Assembly: GCF_008119785.1 (NCBI RefSeq)
Contig: NZ_VSFA01000051.1
Span: 1-51,542, forward strand
Length of the DNA stretch: 51,542 nt
Reading direction: 5' to 3'
Source of the DNA: Micromonospora sp. MP36
Lineage (GTDB): Bacteria; Actinomycetota; Actinomycetes; Mycobacteriales; Micromonosporaceae
The notes below the pieces were generated by a model. It had not been told where the DNA came from. It made no database searches and was given only the letters and a program-made list of their open reading frames with translations. The position numbers were made by a program, and so were the translations under genes. Position 1 is the first letter of the stretch; each line of letters starts with the position of its first letter. Below are positions 1-8,200 of the stretch, piece after piece.

Positions 1-2
1 CG

Positions 3-389
3 CGCATTCACGCCCGGATCGCTGACCGGCGTCGGGATCATTTGCACCAGCTGACCACTCGGCTCGTCCGTGAGACCCAAACGGTCGCGATCGAAGACCT
101 CAGCGTGCGCAACATGCTCCGCAACCGCCGCCTGGCCCGCGTCATCTCCGACGCGGCCTGGTCCGAGCTGCGGAGCATGCTGGAGTACAAAGCCCAGTGG
201 TACGGGCGGAAGGTCATCCCCGTCAACCGGTGGCTGCCCACGTCCAAAACCTGCTCCGGGTGCGGTTGGATCAACACCACCCTCGCCCTCAACGAGCGCT
301 CCTGGACGTGCCCGGGTTGCGGGGCCGAGCACGACCGGGACATCAACGCCGCCAAGAACATCCTCGCCGCCGGGCTGGCGGAGAGGTAA
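3..389 (+). CDS. tnpB: TnpB-type RNA-guided nuclease of an IS605/IS1341-like element (C-terminal part, cut by window edge)
   Basis: The reading frame is open from the first bases of the window, so the 5' part lies outside and the truncation is not biological as far as can be seen. The visible C-terminus carries the RuvC-II glutamate context (VAIEDLSV), a zinc ribbon (CSGCG then CPGCG) and the RuvC-III aspartate in HDRDINAAKNI. These are the hallmarks of TnpB/OrfB proteins, which are ancestors of Cas12 and cut DNA guided by an RNA made from the element's right end. No TnpA is visible, but only the 3' side is in view. The right end of the element follows directly, which supports an intact 3' half. 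Confidence 0.9.
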   Translation, partial: RIHARIADRRRDHLHQLTTRLVRETQTVAIEDLSVRNMLRNRRLARVISDAAWSELRSMLEYKAQWYGRKVIPVNRWLPTSKTCSGCGWINTTLALNERSWTCPGCGAEHDRDINAAKNILAAGLAER

Positions 390-516
390 AACGCCTGTGG
401 AGCTGACAGAAGACCTCAAGGGAAAATCCTCCCGGAAAGGCAGCCGGCAATGAAACAGGAAACCTCACGGGCGACCGTGAGAATCCCGGCCCCTTCAGGG
501 CCGGGAGGATGTCAAC
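390..516 (+). ncRNA. Predicted omega-RNA (reRNA) scaffold and right end of the TnpB element
   Basis: The 130 bases after tnpB fold strongly. CTCACGG (464-470) pairs with CCGTGAG (475-481) across a GCGA tetraloop. CCCGGCCC (485-492) pairs with GGGCCGGG (498-505) across CTTCA. CCTCCCGG (428-435) is complementary to CCGGGAGG (501-508), which would form a competing stem or pseudoknot. The segment ends with AGGATGTCAA(C), the kind of terminal sequence seen at right ends of tnpB-only elements. In this family the guide is the flanking DNA, here starting near 516-517. The 5' limit of the RNA is uncertain and probably lies inside tnpB. Confidence 0.7.
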
Positions 517-524
517 GCTTCCGG

Positions 525-995
525 TCAGCCGACTGAGCGAAGATACCGGCCGGCGGCGACGAAGTCCTCGATGAGCGCGCTCACGGCGTCGCGGTGCCGC
601 CGCAACTCCTCATGGCTGTCCGCGTCCGGGATGGCACTCGTGCCCTCGATGATCTCGCCCGCCGCAGCGGTCAGCCGGACGTCGTCCAGCAGCAGGCGCA
701 GGTGGTAGTAGGTGCGCCACAACGCGGTGCGGTGCGCGTAGAAGTCGTCGGCGGCGGCGATGGTCTTGTCCTTGCGGCGTTCCTCGCGGCGGTGCCAGAG
801 GTCGTTTCCGGAGCGACGCAGCTCCGTCGCGGCTGCCGCGACGTCCCGGCACGCCACCAGCTGCTCCTGACGCAGCTGCTCCGTCCGGGCCTGGGCGTGG
901 CGGCGGTCCGCACCCCGCTGCGCCAACCCGTGACTGACGATGGCACCGGCCAACGTGCCCAGCACCGCGATGACGCTCGTCCACACCGGCTGCAT
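525..995 (-). CDS. Small membrane-anchored coiled-coil hypothetical protein
   Basis: This 156-aa protein has an N-terminal hydrophobic segment (about residues 5-22, SVIAVLGTLAGAIV) followed by a long Arg/Glu/Gln-rich helical region typical of a single-pass anchor with a cytoplasmic coiled coil. No catalytic motif is visible. Actinomycete genomes often carry proteins of this layout without known function. Its stop codon lies about 10 bases from the predicted right end of the TnpB element, so the element sits directly behind the gene but does not break it as far as can be seen. Confidence 0.65.
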   Translation of the reverse strand: MQPVWTSVIAVLGTLAGAIVSHGLAQRGADRRHAQARTEQLRQEQLVACRDVAAAATELRRSGNDLWHRREERRKDKTIAAADDFYAHRTALWRTYYHLRLLLDDVRLTAAAGEIIEGTSAIPDADSHEELRRHRDAVSALIEDFVAAGRYLRSVG

Positions 996-1098
996 CCGTC
1001 GATCGGATCATGGCGGCCGGCCGCGGTCCAGACCGCACCGCTCTGGAAGACTTTCGCCCTCTGCTGTCTGCGGCCCGGTGTCATGCGTGGAGCGCCTG

Positions 1099-1467
1099 AT
1101 GGATTTCCCTGAACCACTGACCGACGAGGCACTTGCCCAGATCGAGGAGCTTGCCGCGGCGGCGACTCCGGGACCCTGGCACGTACGTCTACTCGACGAT
1201 GACGACGCCATGAATCTGGTCGCGGTCAGCACAGTCGCCGACACCGGACGCGGCGAACGCTGGCCAGATTTCGACCATTCCGAGATCGTCGCCGCCACCC
1301 TCGTGCAGCAACCGCGCTACGTCGATGTCGCGGACGAACGCTGGGACGAGAACGCGCTCTTCATCGCCAGCGCACGTCGTGACGTCCCTCGCCTCATCGC
1401 CGAGATCCGACGGCTCCGCCACCTGCTCGCCGAGGAACCGGGGTGTCACGGCTGTGGCGGGAGGTGA
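1099..1467 (+). CDS. Hypothetical protein with ATPGPW motif, Ea22-like (phage-associated) family
   Basis: The ATG at 1099 was chosen because family-like sequence begins there (MDFPEPLTDEALAQIEELA); the frame is open further upstream. The 122-aa product has an N-terminal helix followed by ATPGPWHV and a C-terminal NALFIASARRDVPRLI segment with a closing helix. This pair of motifs is shared by short phage and actinomycete proteins annotated as Ead/Ea22-like, whose function is unknown. A terminal CHGCGGR could bind metal, but two cysteines alone are weak evidence. The gene converges on the next one with a 12-base gap. Confidence 0.65.
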   Translation: MDFPEPLTDEALAQIEELAAAATPGPWHVRLLDDDDAMNLVAVSTVADTGRGERWPDFDHSEIVAATLVQQPRYVDVADERWDENALFIASARRDVPRLIAEIRRLRHLLAEEPGCHGCGGR

Positions 1468-1479
1468 CATCTCACCGCA

Positions 1480-1899
1480 TCAACAACAGTCGCCGTCAAT
1501 GATCGCCGAGATGTTCTTCGTCTGGAGCCGCTGTGCCAGCAGCGCGAGCTCAGTCCGGGTGCCCTCGATGCCGGTGGTGACCGCGCGTTGAGCGGCCGCC
1601 GTCGCCTCCGGTAACGAGGCGCCGGCTTCGCGGAACACCTTCAACAACGCCACCCGGCTGTGTGTCGGCGTTCCCTCGACGGTGAGGCGTGCCAGTCCAC
1701 GCTGAGCGATCAAGGCCTCGCGGATTTCGGCGGGCGTGTCGTCCCAGCCGCACGTCACCCAGGCCGCACCGCAGTGGGGGCAGTGACACTCGTCGGCCCA
1801 GTGCAGCCGGTCACCGACGATGCGCTGCGTCAGCTCGCCGGTCAGCTCTGCCCCGCAATCGTCACACGGACGGGCGACGCTCACATCGTCGGAGATCAT
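1480..1899 (-). CDS. Hypothetical zinc-ribbon protein
   Basis: The ATG at 1899 overlaps the stop of the upstream small gene (ATGA), which favours this start over longer alternatives. The 139-aa product begins with a zinc ribbon built from CDDCG and CHCPHCG, about 25 residues apart, then a short WVTCGWDDTPAEIREALIAQRG segment (tryptophan-rich, split here by description) and a helical C-terminus. It ends in an unusual DGDCC. It could be a nucleic-acid or protein-binding adaptor; nothing indicates catalysis. Confidence 0.55.
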   Translation of the reverse strand: MISDDVSVARPCDDCGAELTGELTQRIVGDRLHWADECHCPHCGAAWVTCGWDDTPAEIREALIAQRGLARLTVEGTPTHSRVALLKVFREAGASLPEATAAAQRAVTTGIEGTRTELALLAQRLQTKNISAIIDGDCC

Positions 1900-2081
1900 G
1901 GCTGCCCGGGTTGGGCGGAGCCGACAGGCCGGTGGGCGGGGCGGCTGGTCGACACTGAATCGGTCGTCACGAGTTCGGCGAGGAGGGGGCGCAGCCAGCT
2001 GGCGCCGACCATGGCGAGAGCCTCCTCGGCCAGGTGCAGCAGCCGCTGCCGGACCACGTCGCGCTCCTCCACCGAGAACAT
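1896..2081 (-). CDS. Small hypothetical protein, translationally coupled to the zinc-ribbon gene
   Basis: This 61-aa frame starts MFSVEERDVVRQRLLHLAEE and its TGA overlaps the ATG of the next gene in an ATGA junction, the usual sign of translational coupling. The opening resembles the first helix of streptomycin-adenylyltransferase-like nucleotidyltransferases, but the GS...D.D catalytic core is absent. It may be a remnant of such a gene or an independent small protein. Its C-terminus is Pro/Ser-rich and unstructured-looking. Confidence 0.4.
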   Translation of the reverse strand: MFSVEERDVVRQRLLHLAEEALAMVGASWLRPLLAELVTTDSVSTSRPAHRPVGSAQPGQP

Positions 2082-2194
2082 CCGGACACGCTACCGTCGG
2101 GCTGCGCTGGACCGACAGGTCGCGCCGCCGTGGGCGCGTGTCGGTCCGGAGATCGTCGCCTCGTCGAACGTAGCCGAGGTGTGTCCGGCGTGGC

Positions 2195-2206
2195 TCGAAC
2201 GATTCA
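2195..2206 (+). promoter_or_regulatory. Distal operator-like site upstream of the rhamnosidase operon
   Basis: TCGAACGATTCA matches the proposed rhamnose operator TGAAACGATTCA at 10 of 12 positions. It lies about 110 bp upstream of the full match, a distance compatible with looping by a LacI tetramer. It could be chance. Confidence 0.35.
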
Positions 2207-2272
2207 ACGGAACCGGCGGCACGAGGGGCTGCTGGACCTGCGCCGTGGCCGGATCCGGCCATGATGGATGTC

Positions 2273-2316
2273 TTCACAGGAGGGACACGAACACGTAGCC
2301 TGCCTGAAACGATTCA
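2273..2316 (+). promoter_or_regulatory. Promoter and LacI-type operator of the GH78 rhamnosidase operon
   Basis: A possible -35 TTCACA (2273-2278) and -10 TAGCCT (2296-2301) are separated by 17 bp. The operator TGAAACGATTCA (2305-2316) follows immediately and would overlap the transcription start. The same 12-mer stands in front of the transporter operon. Its central AAACG core and near-palindromic symmetry are typical of LacI/GalR-family sites. The operator is the firm part; the promoter boxes are inference. Confidence 0.6.
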
Positions 2317-2331
2317 TGGCCGGAGGCAGGC

Positions 2332-5139
2332 GTGGCACCTCAGACTCCCGGATCCCCACTGCTCGCCAGGCGCCGGACGGCGCTGATCGTGGCGGCGGCG
2401 ACCGTCGTGGCGACCGTCGTCGCCGGGGCCCCACCAGCCGTGGCCGCCCGCGGCCACGCCCCGGACGCCCCCACCGCGCTGACCGTCGACGACCGGACCC
2501 GCCCGCTCAACGTCGAGGGCGCCCCGCGCTTCGGCTGGCTGCCGCAGGACGCCGACCCGGGGGAGACCCAGACGGCCTACCGGATCACCGTCGGCGAGGT
2601 CGGCGGCGACCTGGTGTGGGACTCCGGCAAGGTCGCCTCCGACCAGCAGTCCTACGTGCCCTACGGCGGGCCCGCTCTGCGCGCCGGCGCGGCGTACCGG
2701 TGGACGGTGCGCACCTGGGACCGCACCGACCAGCCGTCCCCGCCCGCCACCGGCGTCTTCGAGACCGGCATCTCCGACAGCCAGTGGGAGGGCGCCGCCT
2801 GGATCCGCCGCACCACCACCGAGGCCGACGACTACACCCTTGCTCGCACCGAGGTGCGTCCCACCGCCAGCCCGGTGGTCCGGGCCCGCGCCTACACCGC
2901 CGCCGACCACACCTACGAGCTGTACCTCAACGGCATCCGCGCCGACCGGGGCACCTCCTTCGGCTACCCGGGCGAGGACTACTACCAGGCCGCGGACGTC
3001 ACCGACCTGGTGACCGCCGGCGAGCCGTTGGCCATCGGCGTGCGCTACCACTGGTACGGCAGCGGCCAGGGTCGCCCCGCCGGCGCCCGTGGGCTGCTCA
3101 TGAAGCTGGTGGTCGAGCACGCCGACGGCACCCCGGAGGTGTTCGTCACCGACGGATCGTGGCGGGTCGCCCGGGACACCCAGTTCGTCGCGAACGCCGA
3201 GCGCCGCAACGGCGAGGGCGACCGGGTCGAGCGGCAGGACGCCCGCGCCGAGGTGATCGGCTGGATGCGACCCGGCTACGACGACAGCGTTGCCCCGTTC
3301 ACCGCCGCCGAGGTGGTCGGTCAGCATCCCCACGCCGCGTACCCGCACCTGATCGGGCAGGAGACCCGGCTGGCCGAGACCACGGTGGCCCCGGTCGCGC
3401 TGCGTACCGCCGGCGACGGCACGGTGGTCGCGGACTTCGGGGTGGTCATCCCGGCCCGCCCGGCCGTCCGGTTCGACGCCGGCGTGGCTGGTCGCACGGT
3501 CACCGTGCGGGCCGGCTACACCCTCACCGACACCGGCCGGGTCGCCACGTCCACCCTGCAGTCGCAGGGCACCAACATGAGCTTCCCGTACCTGCAGAAG
3601 GACGGCCCGCAGCAGTTCCGGGCCTTCACCCACCTCGGGTTCCGCTACCTGGAAATCCCGGACGCGGGTGAGGACATCGCGCTCGACGACGTTTCCGCAG
3701 TGGTGGTGCACACCGACGTGCCCGCCGGCGGGGAGGCCAGCTTCACCAGCTCGGACGCCACCCTCGACGCGGTGTGGACGATGATGAAGCGGTCCGCGCT
3801 CTATTCGGTGCAGGAGGGCTTCGTCGACACGCCCACTCGGGAGAAGGGGCAGTTCCTCGGCGACGCCGCCAACATCTCCTACGCCACGATGGGCGCCTTC
3901 GGCGAGCGCGACGCCACCCAGCAGGCCATCCGCGAGTTTCTCCGCTCCGCCGCCCGCTATTGGAACACCGGCAACGACCGGGGCCGCTACAACGCTGTCT
4001 ACCCCAACGGCGACGGCAAGCGGGACATCCCCGACTACTCGCTGATGTTCGTCGACTGGGTGTGGCGGTACTGGACCGAGACCGGCGACCGGGCGTTGCT
4101 GGCCGAGGCGTACCCGGCGATCCGGGACACCGCTGACTACGTGCTGCGCCACATCCCGGCCACCGGCCCGACCGCCGGCCTGGTCACCGAACTGGCCGGC
4201 GGCAGCGGCGCCTACCGCTACGGCATCATCGACTGGCCGGAGCCCGGCCGGTTCGGGTACGACATGTCCGCCGCCGCCCGTACCACCATCAACGCCCAGG
4301 GCGTGGACGTGCTGCGCACCACCGCCCGGATGGCCGAGGCGCTCGGCCGGCCCGCCGCCGAGGTCGCCTCCTACGACGGCCAGGCCGCCGACCTCGCCGC
4401 GGCGATGAACGCCAAGCTGCGCCGCGCCGACGGCAGCTACGTCGACGGGTTGTCGGCCACCGGCGCGCAGAGCGGCCATGCCGGCCAGCACGCCACCTCG
4501 TACGCGATCGCCCACGGCGTGGCCCCGGAGGCCGACCTGCCGGCGCTCGCCGACCACCTCGCGGCGATGGGCATGAAGCAGGGACCGATGACCGCCCACT
4601 GGCTGCTGCGGGCGCTTGCCGACGCCGGCCGGCCCGACGCGGTGCTGCGGCTGATGACCAACCCCGACGACCTGGGCTGGGCGAACATCCTTGCCCAGGG
4701 CGGTACCTTCACCTGGGAGGCCTGGACCCTCGACGCGGGCACCAACTTCAGCCAGTCCCACGGCTGGGGCGCGCAGGCCGTGGTCGACGTGCAGGAGACG
4801 CTGCTCGGCGTCCGCACCGCCGCCCCGGGCGCCGCCGTGGTCGAGGTGGCGCCGCCCGCTGTCGGGCTCGACCACGCGTCCGGCGTGGTGCCCACCCAGC
4901 GCGGCGCGGTGCGGCTCGACTGGCGGCGTACCGGCGCCGGCCTGCTGGTCGACCTCGAGGTGCCGGTCAACGTCACCGCCCGGGTGGCGCTACCGCTCAC
5001 CGACGGCAGGTCCTACCGGGCCGCCGGTCCGAGCAAGGCCACCTTCATCGGTATCGAGAACGGCCGCGTCGTGTTCGAGGTGGGCTCCGGCCGGTCCAGC
5101 TTCCGCCCGGTCGCCGAGTCGGCCGCCCAGCCCCGCTGA
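2332..5139 (+). CDS. Secreted alpha-L-rhamnosidase, GH78 (first of three)
   Basis: The GTG at 2332 is preceded by GGAGG (2322-2326). The 935-aa protein has a Sec-type signal (RRR, then a hydrophobic run ending near PPAVAA), an Ig-like N-terminal domain, the Bac_rhamnosid beta-domains and an (alpha/alpha)6 catalytic domain. The active-site segment is DTPTREKGQFLGD (residues 499-511), in which Glu504 matches the general acid of GH78. Glu796 in TFTWEAW matches the general base. The GQF replaces the more common RxGW, so it belongs to a different GH78 branch from the next gene. The role is release of terminal L-rhamnose from glycans or glycosides outside the cell. It is first in an operon controlled from the adjacent operator. 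Confidence 0.9.
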   Translation: MAPQTPGSPLLARRRTALIVAAATVVATVVAGAPPAVAARGHAPDAPTALTVDDRTRPLNVEGAPRFGWLPQDADPGETQTAYRITVGEVGGDLVWDSGKVASDQQSYVPYGGPALRAGAAYRWTVRTWDRTDQPSPPATGVFETGISDSQWEGAAWIRRTTTEADDYTLARTEVRPTASPVVRARAYTAADHTYELYLNGIRADRGTSFGYPGEDYYQAADVTDLVTAGEPLAIGVRYHWYGSGQGRPAGARGLLMKLVVEHADGTPEVFVTDGSWRVARDTQFVANAERRNGEGDRVERQDARAEVIGWMRPGYDDSVAPFTAAEVVGQHPHAAYPHLIGQETRLAETTVAPVALRTAGDGTVVADFGVVIPARPAVRFDAGVAGRTVTVRAGYTLTDTGRVATSTLQSQGTNMSFPYLQKDGPQQFRAFTHLGFRYLEIPDAGEDIALDDVSAVVVHTDVPAGGEASFTSSDATLDAVWTMMKRSALYSVQEGFVDTPTREKGQFLGDAANISYATMGAFGERDATQQAIREFLRSAARYWNTGNDRGRYNAVYPNGDGKRDIPDYSLMFVDWVWRYWTETGDRALLAEAYPAIRDTADYVLRHIPATGPTAGLVTELAGGSGAYRYGIIDWPEPGRFGYDMSAAARTTINAQGVDVLRTTARMAEALGRPAAEVASYDGQAADLAAAMNAKLRRADGSYVDGLSATGAQSGHAGQHATSYAIAHGVAPEADLPALADHLAAMGMKQGPMTAHWLLRALADAGRPDAVLRLMTNPDDLGWANILAQGGTFTWEAWTLDAGTNFSQSHGWGAQAVVDVQETLLGVRTAAPGAAVVEVAPPAVGLDHASGVVPTQRGAVRLDWRRTGAGLLVDLEVPVNVTARVALPLTDGRSYRAAGPSKATFIGIENGRVVFEVGSGRSSFRPVAESAAQPR

Positions 5140-5148
5140 CCCCCCGTT

Positions 5149-5169
5149 GCGGGCCGCCCACCGGCCCGC
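5149..5169 (+). terminator. Intra-operon hairpin between rhamnosidases 1 and 2
   Basis: GCGGGCCG (5149-5156) pairs perfectly with CGGCCCGC (5162-5169) across CCCAC, 10 bases after the stop codon. It has no T-tract. It may attenuate read-through or protect the upstream message. Confidence 0.4.
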
Positions 5170-5220
5170 CCGTCCCCCCAACGACGTCGGTGCGGACCGC
5201 CGCACAGAAGGGCGAGAACC

Positions 5221-8200
5221 ATGAAGCTCACGACGCGGCGCCGACCCGTGCTCACCGCGGTGGTCGCGCTGCTGCTCGGGCTGACCCCGGCGGTGGTGCC
5301 GGCCGGCCCGGCGGTCGCCGCCGCACCGGAGGCCCCTCAGCTGGCGGTGGCCGGCCTGACCACCGAGCGGGCGACCGACCCGGTCGGCCTCGACGTGGCG
5401 CAGCCCCGCCTCGGCTGGCGGATCGAATCCGCCGCCCGGGGCGTGCTCCAGGAGTCCTACCAGGTCCGCGTCGCCACCAGCCAGGCCCGCCTCGACGACG
5501 CCGACGTCTGGGACAGTGGCCGGGTCACCTCCCGGCGCAGCAGCCTCGTCCCGTACGCCGGCCCGGCGCTGCAACCGCGCACCCGCTACCTGTGGCAGGT
5601 CCGGGTGTGGGACACCGCGGGCCGCGCCTCCGGATGGAGCGCGCCCGCCTCGTGGGAGACCGGCGTCGGTGGCGCCGCGGGCTGGCGGGCCGACTGGATC
5701 GGGCTGCCCTCGCCCACCGAGTCGTGGCGGGACTACACCGTGCAGACCACGGTGCGGCTCGAGCGGGACGCGGCCGGGATCTACCTGCGCGCCCACGGCC
5801 CGACCAACGCCTACATGTGGCAGTTCTCCATCACCGGCGGCACCGCGAAGCTGCGCCCGCACGTGCGGGTCAACGGCGCCTGGACGGTGCTCAAGGAGGT
5901 GCCGCTCGGCGCGGTCGTGCCGGCCGACAAGCTGACCACCCCGCACACCCTGCGCATCACCTTGGCCGGCGACACCATCACCACCTGGGTCGACGGCACC
6001 CAGGTCGACGTCACCCGCGACACCCGGCACCAGGGCGGCTCGGTCGGCCTGCGCACCGACGGAGCGGAGACCGGCGTCTTCTCCGACTTCTCCGTGACCA
6101 GCGGCGAGGACACCCTCTTCGCGGCCGCGCTCACCGACGGCGAGAACCCGTTCGGCGGCGGCACCCTCACGTCGAGCGGGCTGCGGGTCACCGGCAGCAC
6201 CGAGGCCATGCTCACCGCGCTGGACGCGAACCCGCTGCTGCGCCGGGGCTTCCGGGTCGACGGCGAGGTGGCCCGCGCCCGGATCTACGCCACCGCCCTC
6301 GGCGTCTACCAGCTGTCGGTCAACGGTCAGCGGGTCGGCGACCACGAGTTGGCGCCCGGCTGGACCGACTACGGCAAGCGGGTGCAGTACCAGACGTACG
6401 ACGCGACCCGCCAGCTCCGCCAGGGCGACAACGCGCTCGGTGCCATGCTCGGTGACGGCTGGTACTCCGGCACCATCGCCTCCTTCGGCACCGACCACTA
6501 CGGCTCCCGCCCGCACCTGGGCGCACAACTGGTCATCGACTACGCCGACGGGCGCACCGAGACCGTCCGCACCGACGGCTCCTGGCGCGCCACGCCCGGG
6601 CCGTTCCTGCTGAGCGACCTGATCCACGGCGAGACCTACGACGCGCGCCGGCTGCCGGCCGGCTGGGACCGGCCCGGCTTCGACGACGCCGGCTGGTCAC
6701 CCGCCACCGTCGACGACCCCGGTGCGACCGGCCCGGTCGTCGCCCAGGCCGACCCGCCCGTGCGGGTGGTGCAGGAGCTGCCGGCCCGGGCGTTGACCCA
6801 GCCCACCCCCGGCACGTGGATCTTCGACCTCGGCCAGAACATGGTGGGCAAGGTGCGGCTGAAGGTCGACGGGCCGGCCGGCACCACCGTGCGGATCCGG
6901 CACGCCGAGGTGCTCAACCCCGACGGCACCGCCTACACCGCCAACCTGCGCTCGGCCCGGGCCACCGACCACTACACCCTGCGCGGCGGCGGCGCCGAGG
7001 TCTACGAGCCCACGTTCACCTTCCACGGCTTCCGCTACGTCGAGCTGACCGGCTACCCGGGCACCCCCGACCTGTCGACGGTCACCGGCCTGGTCATGCA
7101 CACCGACGGGGAGCTGACCAGCGAGTTCGAGACCTCCAACGCGATGGTCAACCAGCTGCACAGCAACATCACCTGGGGGCAGCGCGGCAACTTCCTGTCC
7201 ATCCCCACCGACACCCCCGCCCGCGACGAGCGGCTCGGCTGGACCGGCGACATCAACGTCTTCGCCGAGACCGCGACGTTCAACATGGACAGCCTGACGT
7301 TCCTCAGCAAGTGGCTGCAGGACCTGCGCGACGGCCAGTCGGCCAACGGGGCGTACCCGGACGTGGCGCCGCGCGCCTGCTGCGGCGACGGGGCGACCGG
7401 CTGGGGCGACGCCGGCATCACCGTCCCGTACACGCTCTGGCAGCGCTACGGGGACACCCGGGTGGTCGAGGAGCACTACGCGTCGATGGTGCGCTACGCG
7501 TCCTGGCTGCAGAGCACCAGCTCCGGCAACCGGCGCACCAACGCCGGCCCGTACCTCGACTGGCTGAACCTGGACGACCCGACGCCCGCCGGTGTCATCG
7601 GCACCGCCTACTACGCGCACAGCATCCGGTTGCTGGGGGAGATGGCCGCCGCCATCGGCCGGGACGCCGACGCGGCCCGCTACGCGGCGCTGGCCAAGAA
7701 CATCGCCAAGGCCTTCGTCGACACGTACGTCGCCGCCGACGGCACCGTCCAGGGCGACAGCCAGACCGGGTACGTGCTGGCCATCGGCATGAACCTGCTG
7801 CCCGAGCCGCTGCGCGGCAAGGCCGCCGACAAGCTGGTGGACAACGTCCGCCGGCACGACTGGCACCTGTCCACCGGCTTCCTCGGCACCCCGGACCTGC
7901 TGCCGGCGCTCAGCGACACCGGCCACCTCGACGTCGCCTACCGGCTGCTGCTCAACGACACCTACCCGTCCTGGGGCTACGAGATCGCCAGGGGCGCGAC
8001 CACGGTCTGGGAGCGGTGGAACTCGATCATGCCGGACGGCAGCTTCGGCGACGTGTCGATGAACTCGTTCAACCACTACGCCTACGGCGCCGTCGGTGAC
8101 TGGATGTACCGCACCGTCGCCGGTATCCAGCCCGACTCCGGCAACCCCGGCTACACCCACCTCACCTTCGCGCCCCAGCCCGGCGGGGGCCTCACCTCGG

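Noticed and set aside
1896..2081. Confident call of a nucleotidyltransferase remnant.
   Set aside because: Only about 20 N-terminal residues resemble that family and no catalytic residues are present.
2314..4875. Very long open frame on the minus strand opposite the first rhamnosidase (similar ones oppose the other GH78 genes and rhaI-rhaEW).
   Set aside because: Its composition is Gly/Val/Ala/Arg-rich without domains, and it mirrors the third-position GC bias of the true gene on the plus strand.
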